From Sphagnum compactum (lineage: Eukaryota; Bryophyta; Sphagnopsida; Sphagnales): DNA of 64,000 nt. Below are positions 46,890 to 58,114 of the stretch, in pieces; position 1 is the first letter of the stretch; each line of letters begins with the position of its first letter. A program made the translations under genes and the position numbers. Location of the stretch: positions 13,888,001 to 13,952,000 of the forward strand of contig OZ234498.1 in the NCBI GenBank assembly GCA_965153455.1, read 5' to 3'. The notes under the pieces were generated by a model. That model was not told the DNA's origin, searched no databases, and was given only the letters and a program-made list of their open reading frames with translations.

Positions 46890-48880
46890 CTCACTTAAAC
46901 TGGAAGAGCTTCACAGAGAGGCAAAGACCCTAGACCTAATTGCATGTGTCTGAATTCTTTGTCAGACTTTGGCACATTGTAGAAGAAGAGGAGTATTTTA
47001 ATACAAATCAAGGACTCCATTGTCGTCGGAAATTTGCCTAAGGGAATCACTAAAGAGGTGATAACCTTAATCTTCAAAACTGGAGATAAAAGATGAGTTC
47101 GCGAACTGGTGCCCCATCTCATTCTTGACATAGCCTACAAGATCTACGTATGCCAAAGCATTGTAACGATTCAAGATCTATGCCAAAGCGTTGCATTGTC
47201 ACCTTCAACCAGTGTTGATGGAGGTGATCAATAGTGATCACTATGCATTCCTTCCCTTAAGGTACGTATTAGACAATGTATTTTTCAACACGAGAGACTA
47301 TTGACATGGTGAGACACTCCAAACAAGACTCAATTCTCCTCAAGCTCGAATTTGCAAAAGCTTAGCATAGAGTTTGCTTAGACATTTCTATTCTTACCCA
47401 TGAGGAAGATGGGATGGCCACGGAGTTTGTTGACATGGTTAAACTTTTTTTTCAAGATGTGGAATCTTGCCATGGTAGAATGACTCCCCTCGTTTCATCA
47501 AAGAGGTGTGAGGCAAAGTTGCTCACTTGCCCCATATCTCTTTTTGATTGGGAAGGAGGTCCAAAATAGTTTTGTCAAAGATGCAATGCGTAATGGAATG
47601 ATCAAAAGAATTTTTGATGCCAAGACACAAGAAGGAACAAACCTTATCTCAATACATTTATGATACTTCTCTCACCTTGGCTAGAGATGGGGACAACATA
47701 GATAGTGCAATGAACTTCCTTAACAAGTTTTTGATAATTTCAAAGCTATAACTTAGGTAGCAAACAAACATAGTGTATTGGCATGGCTACATGAATTTCA
47801 AATCTAGCTAAAGGAAATACCAATGAAAATGGCCATTAGATGGAGAAATTTCTAGACGACCAAGTATGGCTTTCAAGCTAAACCTTGAGGTGCAAGACAT
47901 AGATACCTTTTTTACTTACAAGATTCATAAGAAGTTCAATTTTGGAGTACAATTCACCTTCTATTAGCTAATAGAAGCATCATTGTCAATGCAACATTGA
48001 GCTCTATGCTCTAGTTTTTCATGGTTGTATGGGTGAGATCAATCAAAGCCTTTTTAGAAATGTAAGGCTAATTGATAAACCTATCTATGAAGTGGATAGG
48101 ACCACAATACTAGGACCACAATATTAAGACCAAAATAAGATCCACTAATTGTTATTTTAAGAGAAATGTTGGAGGGTTGAATCATGTGTATGCAAATGAG
48201 GCTTTCACAACTATGTTATGTAAGTGGATTTTGAAGTTCGTTGATCCTAGTGACTCTAATGTGCAAATCCTTTTTAAACATCAATGGAGCAATGTCTTCC
48301 TTTCCATACACAAAAACTTAGTGCAAGGCTACCTATTAGAACATATTTTAAGATGTTCAAAATCACATATCCATAGCATGGAAGATAATGAACAAAATCA
48401 TTCGCCCTAAACCCTTACTTTAACAGAAGGCATGAATAATGTAAGAATTTGAATAGGATTTTTAGGTGTCCATCCCAAGGGCAAATCAATTGCATCATAA
48501 TGGTTTCAAGGCTATCAATTGCTTTTAGAAACCTACAACAAAAAAATTTCAAAAGTTGGACAAAGGGAGAAATAAATACCAACTAGAAGAATATGAATGT
48601 GGTGTTTGGGAAAGGCTAATTGGAAAGCTTCCAAAATGTTGGAAAGGTGAACTTCATGCCCCCAAACAAAAGGGGATTGACTTGCAATTTATACTAGCAA
48701 CATGCACTCCAACCCAAAATTTGTGATTTGTATTGTCAAAAAATTTCATCCCCCTTTGTAGAAGTTTGTGTTGGCTAGAGTGTTCCAGTGGAGCTTACAA
48801 CATACAATGTTAGCACTAGGTCCAATATTTTGGTGAAATGCAATAAGGCAAAGATAAATAAATAATTTTTTTAGTTATAA
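46890..48880 (+). pseudogene. LINE (non-LTR retrotransposon) reverse-transcriptase pseudogene
   Basis: Joined across frameshifts and stops, the plus strand reads as a plant LINE ORF2: LEELHREAKTL near 46900, 'LIFKTGDKR' near 47070, 'AFLPLRYVLDN' near 47247, 'LLKLDFAKAYD' near 47335 (palm motif A), 'RGVRQSCSLAPYLF' near 47505, then 'YDTSLTLARDGDN' near 47660. The last corresponds to the catalytic YADD region but has lost the AD pair. The sequence after about 48.4 kb is weakly LINE-like and the 3' end is uncertain. No upstream endonuclease domain is present, so this is a 5'-truncated, inactive copy. Confidence 0.88.
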
Positions 48881-50030
48881 GAATATGGCATAAAGTACAC
48901 ACACTACAACAAATCACAATTTATTTGACCAAAAATTTAAGTCAAAAAGACCCAAAATGACATTTGTCAAATTGACCAATTAATCATACTAAACAAGTCA
49001 ATTTTGACATGTCTAATTTGATTAAGTATTTTTGGTTGGATTTTTTTACTAGGTTTTTTGTTTGGGTCTTTATTCATCAAATGAGATTAGGCAATAAGAA
49101 AATCTATGATTTCTTTCAAAATTGATGTGAAAAATAATTATTATTTATTTGCCTACCTACCTACCCCCCCTAATAATGAATGCATATATTTATTGACCTA
49201 CCTAGGTTAATTAAATTAATTAAATGGTATAGGGTAGTTAGGCCACCAAGGTAATGGCCTAGATTGCAAATTGAAGTTTTGAACTCCGCACCTCCACATT
49301 GAAAAATCAAGTCCTTAACCATTGCACCACCACATCCATAAGATAATTTTTTGTGTGAACATATTATAATGAAAATGTTCAATTTGTTTACATTATTTAC
49401 ATAGGTGGATAAGTAATGTAGTTTAGCCTAGGTAGGTACGTACCAATCTATAAGGTACTTATATTAATTTAAACTGTTACTTAAATTATCTTATATAGGC
49501 TATATTAAGTTATTTAATAATATACTAATCAATAATAACTTATACATATAGTATGAGCTTAAGGTACATATATTAACCTAGGTAGCTACCTAAGTTAATA
49601 ATAATCTAATGTTACTTAAATTAAGTCAATATACATGTTGTTTATATATGTTATACTAAACTAGGCTAAGTAATAGGTAAATAGGTATATTGTCAAGGAC
49701 AAAACAAGGACACATTTTGAAAAAGACTATATGAACTTGATAAACAAAGAATTTGACAATGAACAAAAATTAAATGATTTTATTATTTGATCAAAACATG
49801 ATGCAAGCTAACTAAATACAACCTGGTCACAATTTGTGTTAACAAAATTGAAGGGTGGTGTCTTTTGGGCATTTTATCATATTATCCAATGGAACCTTTT
49901 AGAAAATTATCAACCTTTTAGAAAGTTCCATCAACTAAACCATCTATAAGTTCTCATTAAATACAGATTTTTTTTATAAACTTCTAAAAACTTCCAAGCA
50001 TATTCTTCAAGTATCTTTTTGAAAAAATTT
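48881..50030. other. AT-rich intergenic DNA, no gene seen
   Basis: It is rich in 'aggtag/ctacct' and 'taagtta' words, giving low-complexity ladders between 49140 and 49690. No protein-like frame is visible. Confidence 0.5.
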
Positions 50031-50555
50031 CTAAACTTCGAAACATATTTTTTTGGTTGGTTCTGCATCTCTATAGTCCCCACTAATAGTTGGCACGACA
50101 TATTTTATTAGCATAAGAAGATGCAAACCATAGACTAAGTGGTAGGGTGTATAACATGTTGCCACCTTGTAAGCAACCCTATATGAAAATAAAACTGTAA
50201 ACATATGTTCTTCCCAATTTGTTCTTTTGTCATTAACCAACTTGGTCAATAGTCTACCAATGACTTTGTTAGTAGATTCTACTTGTCCATTTCCCTGTGG
50301 ATAATGTGTGGTAGACTTAACATGCTTCAATAGAAATTGTTTTGTCAGATGCTTTATTATGTCATTGATGAAATGTACTCTCTAATCTATAACTATGGTC
50401 AATGGACATCCAAACCTAGTCAAAATATACTCATACAAAAATTTGGCTGTAACTACTGCAATATTGATTTTGAGTGCCTTTGCCTCTACCCACTTGGTTG
50501 CATAATCTATAACTACCAAAATGTATTTGTTTCATGTACCAGTTGTATACCAATC
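50031..50555 (-). pseudogene. Ty3/gypsy integrase fragment
   Basis: The minus strand reads 'ILVVIDYATKWVEAKAL' (first catalytic Asp), 'TRFGCPLTIVID' (second Asp) followed at once by a stop where Gln is usual, then 'HYPQGNGQVESTNK' (catalytic Glu) and 'NWEEHMFTVLFSYR'. This is the DDE core of a Ty3/gypsy (Metaviridae) retrotransposon integrase. Another stop lies upstream in the same frame. No reverse transcriptase, RNase H or LTR was found next to it, so it is an orphan fragment. Confidence 0.9.
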
Positions 50556-53500
50556 CTATGTCATGTGAGTTTTTTTTTAATTAAAAAAGTTGAATCAATT
50601 AGGTAGTACTAGTAGAACTAGCTTGTGGACTTATAATATATAAAAAATTTCAGGCAAACAAGACTCCTTTTCAGCATTATTATCACCTAACCTAATAACC
50701 CCCTTTTTTTTGTGGGCAAACCAAGCTCTGCAAAAGACATTTGAGAAAGTTATTATTATTATTATTATCATCACTGTTGTTAGTCTAGACTGACATTTTG
50801 TCCCAATGGGGGACATGTGTGTTGTCATCAAGGTCATATTTAGCCATTGGAAATCACCTGGTTTTTTGGGCATTGTTTGTAATGCCCAAAAAGAGAGTGC
50901 AAATCTAGAGACCCAGATGATAATGCTTTTTGTGGGTCAAATAGGTCAGATTCCTTCCAACAACAAGTGAGTTTATTACAGTAAATGATGACCTCATTCA
51001 AGCATGGCCAGAGAGAGAGAGGGAACCAGCACCCACCACCACTGCACCCAGCACACACCATGCAAGATTAGATGGATGGATGATGTGTGGACATGAACCA
51101 CTTTTTTCCATTTGATTCGTGTCCCAAAGCTAACCATAGCAGTTAGCCATGTAAACTAAAACCATTCACATGTTTTTACATATACCTAGCACTCACCAAG
51201 TGCCTTACTTACCTACCTACATAGAGTAACCTTTTCCCATTACCTACTTACATACATATATATGATACTCCATTGGAAACCCATTATGACTCAATTGTGC
51301 ACGGACTACAAGTGAGTTACCACGGTTCTACCTTGATAACCTACCCTCCTACATCTCCCTCACACTTTCCTAGGTAATTAATTACCTATGTAAGTTGGAT
51401 AAGTATTGTAGGTAAGTGGGTAGGGGAATGGAAGAGGTTGCCATGTAGGTATGTAAGTAGGTAAGGCACTCGGCGGCGGCTACTAGGGAAGTAGATGCAT
51501 GTGGATGTTTAGTACCATAGTCTAACCACTGTGGTTAGCTATGGGTAAAGAATAGGATGAAAAAGTGTTTCCTATCCACATGCCATCATCTTCCATCCTG
51601 CATTGTTTGCTCGCATGTGTGCTTGTGGCCCCAACATGTGCACATGTGGTGATGATGCAGTTGTGGGTCTGAAAGTCTAAACTAAGGGATTTGAAGCTCT
51701 TTCTTTTGCATCTTATTACTTTTGAATGGGATGTGGGTGGGGATCCATAATGTTGTTGGAGTTTGGATGAGTAGTACTTAGTGTGTTCCCAAGTGGGATG
51801 ACCCACTTTCATTTTGCCTTTATTCTTCTTCTTGTGTCAGTTTCCAAGTAGTTGGCAAGTGGGATCAACAACTACTGGATGATGAAGGAAGAAAAGGGAA
51901 CATCTGTGGGCTGCACTTGCTCTTCTCATGGCCTTCAGATTTTAGTATTTGATCTGCATTTGAACAGCACAGCACTGCAGAGGTGTGTGTGGTGCTTGAT
52001 TCATGTTGTCTTTGGGCATTCTCTGGCCATTTGCAGAAGGCAGAAGAGGGCAGGGCATTCTGACCAAAATGATAGATATCCATCATTACTATGAAGTAGT
52101 AGTTTGTTGGCTGGTGCTAAATGTAGCTCAGTCTCCAATGCAAAAAATAGTACACATACAAGTTTGAGAATGCTGGCTTGTGGGTGCCTGTTGTTTGTTG
52201 CCTAGTGAATTTCTGGAGAAGCCCAGCCCCTGATCTTCACTTCATCCATGACAGACACTTTCCTTGACAATTTTCTTAGTGCATACAAGGAGGGGGTTCA
52301 CCTCATCTATTTCTCATCATTCACTACTTACAATTCCATCCACTATTTCTCTTGCATTCAACTTCTTTGTGATGAAATCCTGCCAAACTTTTATTATACC
52401 AAAAAAAACACCACCCATCCCCCCAAACCTTTTTCCATAGTTGACTTTTTGGATGTGTTTCATCCCTTCATTAAATCATGGATTAAATTCATTTTTGTTA
52501 CTTTTTTTAAAAAATATTTTTCTTCTTGGAATTCTATTTCCTTAAAAAAAATTCAACTCAAAGTTATGACTCATCACAAGCTCACCATGGACCGGATCAC
52601 ATAAGGAGACGTTTTTTTTTTTCCTTATAGTGTATTTTGCAGCTTCTCATTAGTTCCTCATTGTAATAGTAAATTCTTGAAATTGGAATGCTTAGATGTC
52701 TTTGAACTTAGGAGCTTCACAACTCCAAGGAAATTTAATTGTTTTGAACATGCAAACATATTTTTATACAAACCTTGTCGAGATCTTACCTCAATGTTGT
52801 TTCAAGCTCATGATTCAGACACAAATTGTTTTTCCAAATCATGCTCTAACTAGCTAATGCTCCTTTTGGCAATATGTGTTTTGGTGTTTCAAATGATCGT
52901 GCTTACCAAAGTGCCACTTAGTTTTAGGCATGTGAGCTCAATACCATCTGAAGTTCATTAATAAGATCACTTGATTCAACTACATTGACCCTAATTTGAA
53001 TGTCACTTTGATGAACATTCAAGGGTGCATGTTGATGGTGTTTAGACGGTATTCCTTCAATTCATACACACTTCTCACTTTGTATTTGGTGAATGTTTTA
53101 CCTCCCTTGGCCCTCACCACGTTTCCGATTTGCTTTCAAATGAGAAAAATGTTTTCTTGTCATTCTTTGTAGTTAGCTGCAAATGTAAGGTTGGTTTCTA
53201 AGATTGATATGTTTGGACTTGATTTTGTTTGTGTTTTGATGTTATCTGTTTTTCTTGGCTTAGGGTTATGTGGGTGGTTTTTTTTTGTTTCTATTACTTT
53301 TGTTTTCTGTTTTCAATTTATGTTATATTAAGTTGTTTCCTTATATGATTTGTGTCATTAAGGTTTCATTTTAGTTTGGTATATTCCAAGTTTTTTCTTT
53401 TGGTTCCATTTAAATATGTGATTTTGTATCGTGTTATGCAAGTTTTGTGTGCATGTGAAGGTTTTTGGTGCTTTGTGTCTTGTCTCTATTTGTGCTCTAT

Positions 53501-54730
53501 CTTGCATTTAGATATTTTTTTTTAAACATTTAAATATTGTGGCAATTGTGGCACAATGATGTGAAAAGAGGACATAAAAAACCCCACTGCAAACTCTTAA
53601 AAAATAAGGTTGGGTAATCTCAACCTTTTTCTTATCAAAAGCAAGGAATTATTTAAGAAAATAAATTGTGCACCAAATTTGATGTTTGTGAAAAGGTTTT
53701 GGAACTCCAACCAATGAATATAATTGATAAATGTTCAATTAAGAAAGTTCATCCCTCTTTTTTTGGGCACATCAAAACACTAATAACTTACACATTTTTC
53801 AGATGAATATTTTTTTGGGGGCTTATTACTCCTTTGTATACAATATCAGAAAGGACAAAGAAAGGAATGTTACATCTATCCTATGTTAGCCACAAAACCC
53901 AAATTTCCAAATGTGAAAGTTTGATACATATGTGAAAATCTATGCCTTAGAACTAACTAGTTGATATAATTTCAGTTCACCATTTCCCCTTTACCCCATT
54001 GGATTCCCCACCTCATTGGACCCTCATTGCATAGAAAAACCTTATTATGGCACTCCACCATTGCACACCAAGTCCCATAGCATAGCACACCTTATACCCA
54101 AGATTATTATTTCACATACAAGAACCCAAGTGTCCTTGTGCAAGGATAGTGAACAATAATCTCCACTAGTGGAGAACAAAACTCAACTCACTCTTCACTA
54201 TGTACACACATACCTACTTCAAAGTTCAAACCCACTGAAATATGATTTTGTAAATGATTCAGTCAACAAGGCTACACAACTTATGAAAACTCTGAACTTT
54301 ATTGACACTATGTAATCTCCTTCCAAGTTTCATTAGGCCGGCCAACCAACATCAATCAGCACACCTTTGACATGACAAAAAGTGTAGTCATCATCAGCAA
54401 CAATTTTCATACAGATTTGCACAATCTGATCATCAAAAATCTTTCAATGATATCTAACTTCAAACTATTTGTATAATTATTTCCATTTTATCAAAGAGTG
54501 ATTTCATATAAACTGAACAAAACAAGAACATTCACATATATGCGAGAGTATAATGCCTTCTATGTGAAACTTGAGCAAGAACTATCTCCCAGAATTGGGT
54601 TTCTTTTACACAAACATTTCCCCTCAATTGCAACTCAATTGCTTCAAACTATTGAAACATCTACAACTTGAAATTCTAATGAGCTACGTTACAATGTGGC
54701 AAAAAAATCTCAATGTTGTATTGAACCTGC
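50556..54730. other. Intergenic DNA, no gene identified
   Basis: The segment 51255-51350 is the partner of the repeat at 33470-33590. (ATT)n lies at 50750-50770. The segment 51170-51250 and the segment 51370-51470 carry 'cctacctac' and 'gtaggtaagta' ladders. Open frames at 52248-52604 and elsewhere are AT-driven and lack family motifs. Confidence 0.45.
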
Positions 54731-56050
54731 TGCTTTACCAGTTTTCCACTTTCTCTGATCCATTGTCATTGACTCTAATCCCAATAGGTACTCCTAACCT
54801 TGACTGATTATCAGTCCAAAGAATTAGCACACGCTTCCCCACAATGGCATTCTTGCATCCATGCTCTTATGACCAACACCCACCAGCAAGTCCCCATTAT
54901 GCTCCAAGTCAATATGTGTTGACTTACTGGGAAATCATCAAATCTGCATGTAGAACTCCTTTCCTTGAACTGCACAAAGTTTAAGTCAGGGGCACCACAT
55001 CCAGTGTTTGATAATTGTATATGACATCAAACTGCAAGTGCACCCGAGATAATTTTCTCTAATTTGTAGCACTCAGACATTGTAACAATGACTGAAATGA
55101 GAAACAAAACAACCCATAGAGCTAGTTTTTATTCACATGTTGCAATGGCTCCTGCTTATGCAAACTCTATATTTATTTTGCCCATTGAACCTTCCAATAG
55201 CAGAAAGAAATCTGGAGGTCAAGAGAAATGGGATTTTGTTGCTAACTAGAAATTGATTGGTTTTTGCTTGAGACAAAATCCCATTGCATTGTATACCCTC
55301 TGGAGGGTTGAATTTTCCTTTGCAGCAGCCTCTATACAAATTCTCTTGAGGTACAAAGGATCTGCAAAATTGCTACACCATATTTCACCTGTTGGGTCAT
55401 CCCAGTAACTACCCAATAGATTGCAATGAGGTGTTGCATTCAGGAATTTCCTCATTGCCAAACTCCATTCTGCAGTTCATACATGCCCACAAGGAGCAGC
55501 AAAACCTCCTAGCTTCTATTCACTATGGAGTCCAGATAATGATAAAATGTTGCGAAAAGACTCTAAGAAGAGCATTGATTTCACATTAGAAGACCTGGGC
55601 AAGACAATACCTGACAATGGATTTGGTCTTGCAGCACTTCATCTCGTTTGCGATTTCCTGCATACCAAAAAGAGTTCCAACAAGCACTTTTCCCACTCTG
55701 GAATTGGGCCCTTCTGGTATAGAAAGAAACCGTAAGTGATAATGGAGGTGTGTCATATATCTGGTCATGTATCAAGCAGGTTGATTTGTGAGAGATCAGA
55801 TACTACTGAATTAGACATCTGTGGAATGTGCAGTCACAATTAGGCTTAGAGTCAACAAAACCATGAGATATAAGTCCAAAACCCAAAACAAAAAAGGCAC
55901 AGTTTAATCCTTTCTTGAGATCACAATCAAAGTCCAGATTCCACAGAGTTCCCAAGATCGACATAGTCTCATCCAAGTGTGAAAGATGGGCAAAAGAGAT
56001 TCACCTTTGTTGTGCCATGAGTAAGTACAAGACACAGCTGCACCTGTCGG
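54731..56050 (-). other. Unassigned coding-like segments
   Basis: Several short minus-strand blocks read like exons, with plausible splice signals: about 56000-56030 ('VSCTYSWHNK', before GTGAAT), 55575-55715 ('RVGKVLVGTLFGMQEIAN', before GTATTG), 55246-55470 ('SYWDDPTGEIWCSNFADP'), 54950-55012 ('NFVQFKERSSTCRFDDF', before GTAAGT) and 54731-54857 ('VGKRVLILWTDNQSRLGV'). Phases do not all agree, and I recognise no family. It may be a decayed gene, an unrecognised small gene or coincidence. Confidence 0.22.
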
Positions 56051-57739
56051 GGAAAGAAATCACTTCTTTAGGAACCTGTACATCAATCAGATGAGAAACC
56101 CCATGGCCACATGCCAGGAAAAAGATAAGTTCACCCCAAACCCTAAAACCCTAAATCCTAAACCATCTGCAAGAACACATCTCCTGCATGTAAGCGATCC
56201 AACGTCAAACTTACTAAATTAGATCAGCCTTAAGACACTTGAAAACTGTTGGAAAGATGCACACTTGAGAGAACACTTTCCCAACCTCACAACTACAAAT
56301 CCAAACAATGGCAACAATTTTATGTGTCAGATATTAAAAACCACCCCAAACAAGCTTGCAATATTCAGGAAACAATTGTGTGTCACTGCATCAGCTGGAA
56401 AAGGGAAAATTCAAGTCTTAAATATAGCACTTGCAAACAAACAACAGTTCAAAAGAGAAAGAAACTCTTGTAGAGGTCCTATGGAGACAAACCCACCACA
56501 CTATCCACATCACAAACAGAAAATGCCATATGGATCAGCCACATTTTGTATATAGCTTTGTAGAATCAACAAAACCTCACAAAAGGCTGGATTGCATGCA
56601 ATGTCACAAAACTTCTTTTTTTTACCTGAAACTGCAGAACTAAGGCTAAATCAACACCTGATTTTCTACTTAGCCCTTCCCATACATTCATCTGACAAAT
56701 TAGCTTCACATTCATGAGCTCTAAGAAAGGATGTCATATTTGGTGTCAAGGCCAGTGCAGTGGAATATGAAAAACTTCATTCAACTCAACCCTGTTCTCT
56801 CATTACGGACTTAACATTTATTACATACAAGTGTGATGCCCTTGGGCCAATTTGGATTTGAAGGCAACATATCTTCCAAATGCATATTACCGATTACATG
56901 CGTAACCAAGGAAAAGTTTTATGACCCATATTTAGCGCTATTAATAGTTTGGAGCATATAGAATGTCAAGCATTTCCATGGTTGTCAAGACTATTACTCC
57001 TACGTAGAGGAAAAATTGGTTGTCATGACCATGGGATATCTTAGATACACAAAGGAAGAGGTTGCATGGTCAAGTTGCATATTCATCTAGGCAATTAATT
57101 GAATGGGAAATAGTTTCCAACAAGCAGACATAAGCCTATTGACGATGAGAAGATCAATGATTTAAAGGTAACACATAATCCATTTTCTTTGCCAATTTAA
57201 CAAACAAAAAGCTTTAGAATATCGTAGATTGAGTTTGAAGCGCACCAATGCAATAAGTGATAAATCGTTCTTCTTTGCCTTAGAAAAGTGAGTCCTAATC
57301 TTTTCTAGAGTGAACTAGACACACACCATTCTCAAATTTCAAAACAATGGCATTGTTGAAATCATGTTTGAACACAAAACTATTGATGCATATGCCCATT
57401 CTAAAGCTGCAACTAGATTTTTAAGGTGACAATTTCCTAGGAACATGGCTTTCATGTCCGTGATTTAGGAAGCAAGCAAAATAGGCATCAAGGACCTAAA
57501 GTTAAAAGCTAAGTTTTTCAAGGTCGAACAATACCAATTTCTTTGTGGCCATGAGATATATAGGGGATTGCACTTGATATAATTGGATGGCTAGCCTTTG
57601 AATGGAACTTTCACATGTTCCTCACATGCATGCAAGCATTTAAAAACTTGGCTAACAATCGCATATTGAACTATCTTGTTGAATTTGAAGCACTACATGT
57701 TGAAATTCATGCCTTACAATTGTAAGTAGTATATGGGTA
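56051..57739. other. Intergenic DNA with a telobox-like cluster
   Basis: 'aaaccctaaaaccctaaatcc' lies at about 56139-56159 and contains the plant telobox AAACCCTAA. Teloboxes are common in plant promoters, so this may be regulatory or an interstitial telomeric scrap. No gene is recognised in the rest. Confidence 0.35.
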
Positions 57740-58114
57740 TCCTATATATAAAAGCAAACGTGGTGTCTGTGTGTCCGTCTGTGTGTCACAAGACGTTTTG
57801 CGTTTTAACATTACGCCGGAACCGGCGGCAGTTAGGGCAGTTGGGAAACCTTCGAGGACCTGAACCGAGGTGGCCAGAATCCTCGATAAAGGACCTGAAT
57901 CGAGATTCTCAGTACCCGGTCCAGACCTCGAGATAGACCTGAAACGAGGTTCCCAGAAACAAGGTTCCCAGAAAGAAAACCCGTCGTTGGGGACCTGAAA
58001 CGAGGTCCTCAGAGAGGCCAAAAAAAAAAACAGCGGCCAGTGCAGCCGCTGCGGGGGGCCGGGCAAGGTGCCACGGGTGGCAGGAGTGGCGTAGCCACGG
58101 GTCACAACACTCGT
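57740..58114 (+). mobile_element. Helitron-like non-autonomous element
   Basis: The left end reads A|TCCTATATATAAAAGC, the 5' TC and AT-rich start typical of Helitrons, inserted after an A. Near the right end, GTGGC-GTA-GCCAC (58086-58098) is a perfect hairpin followed after about 11 bases by 'ctcgt', where a CTRR terminus is expected. The interior is far richer in GC than its surroundings and contains four to five imperfect repeats built on 'gacctgaaacgaggt'. There is no coding capacity. The 3' terminus deviates from canonical CTRR. Confidence 0.55.

Noticed and set aside
52248-52604. 118-codon plus-strand frame
   Set aside because: Phe/Ile/Lys-rich from AT-rich DNA, with no motif, no homologue I recall and no gene-like leader.
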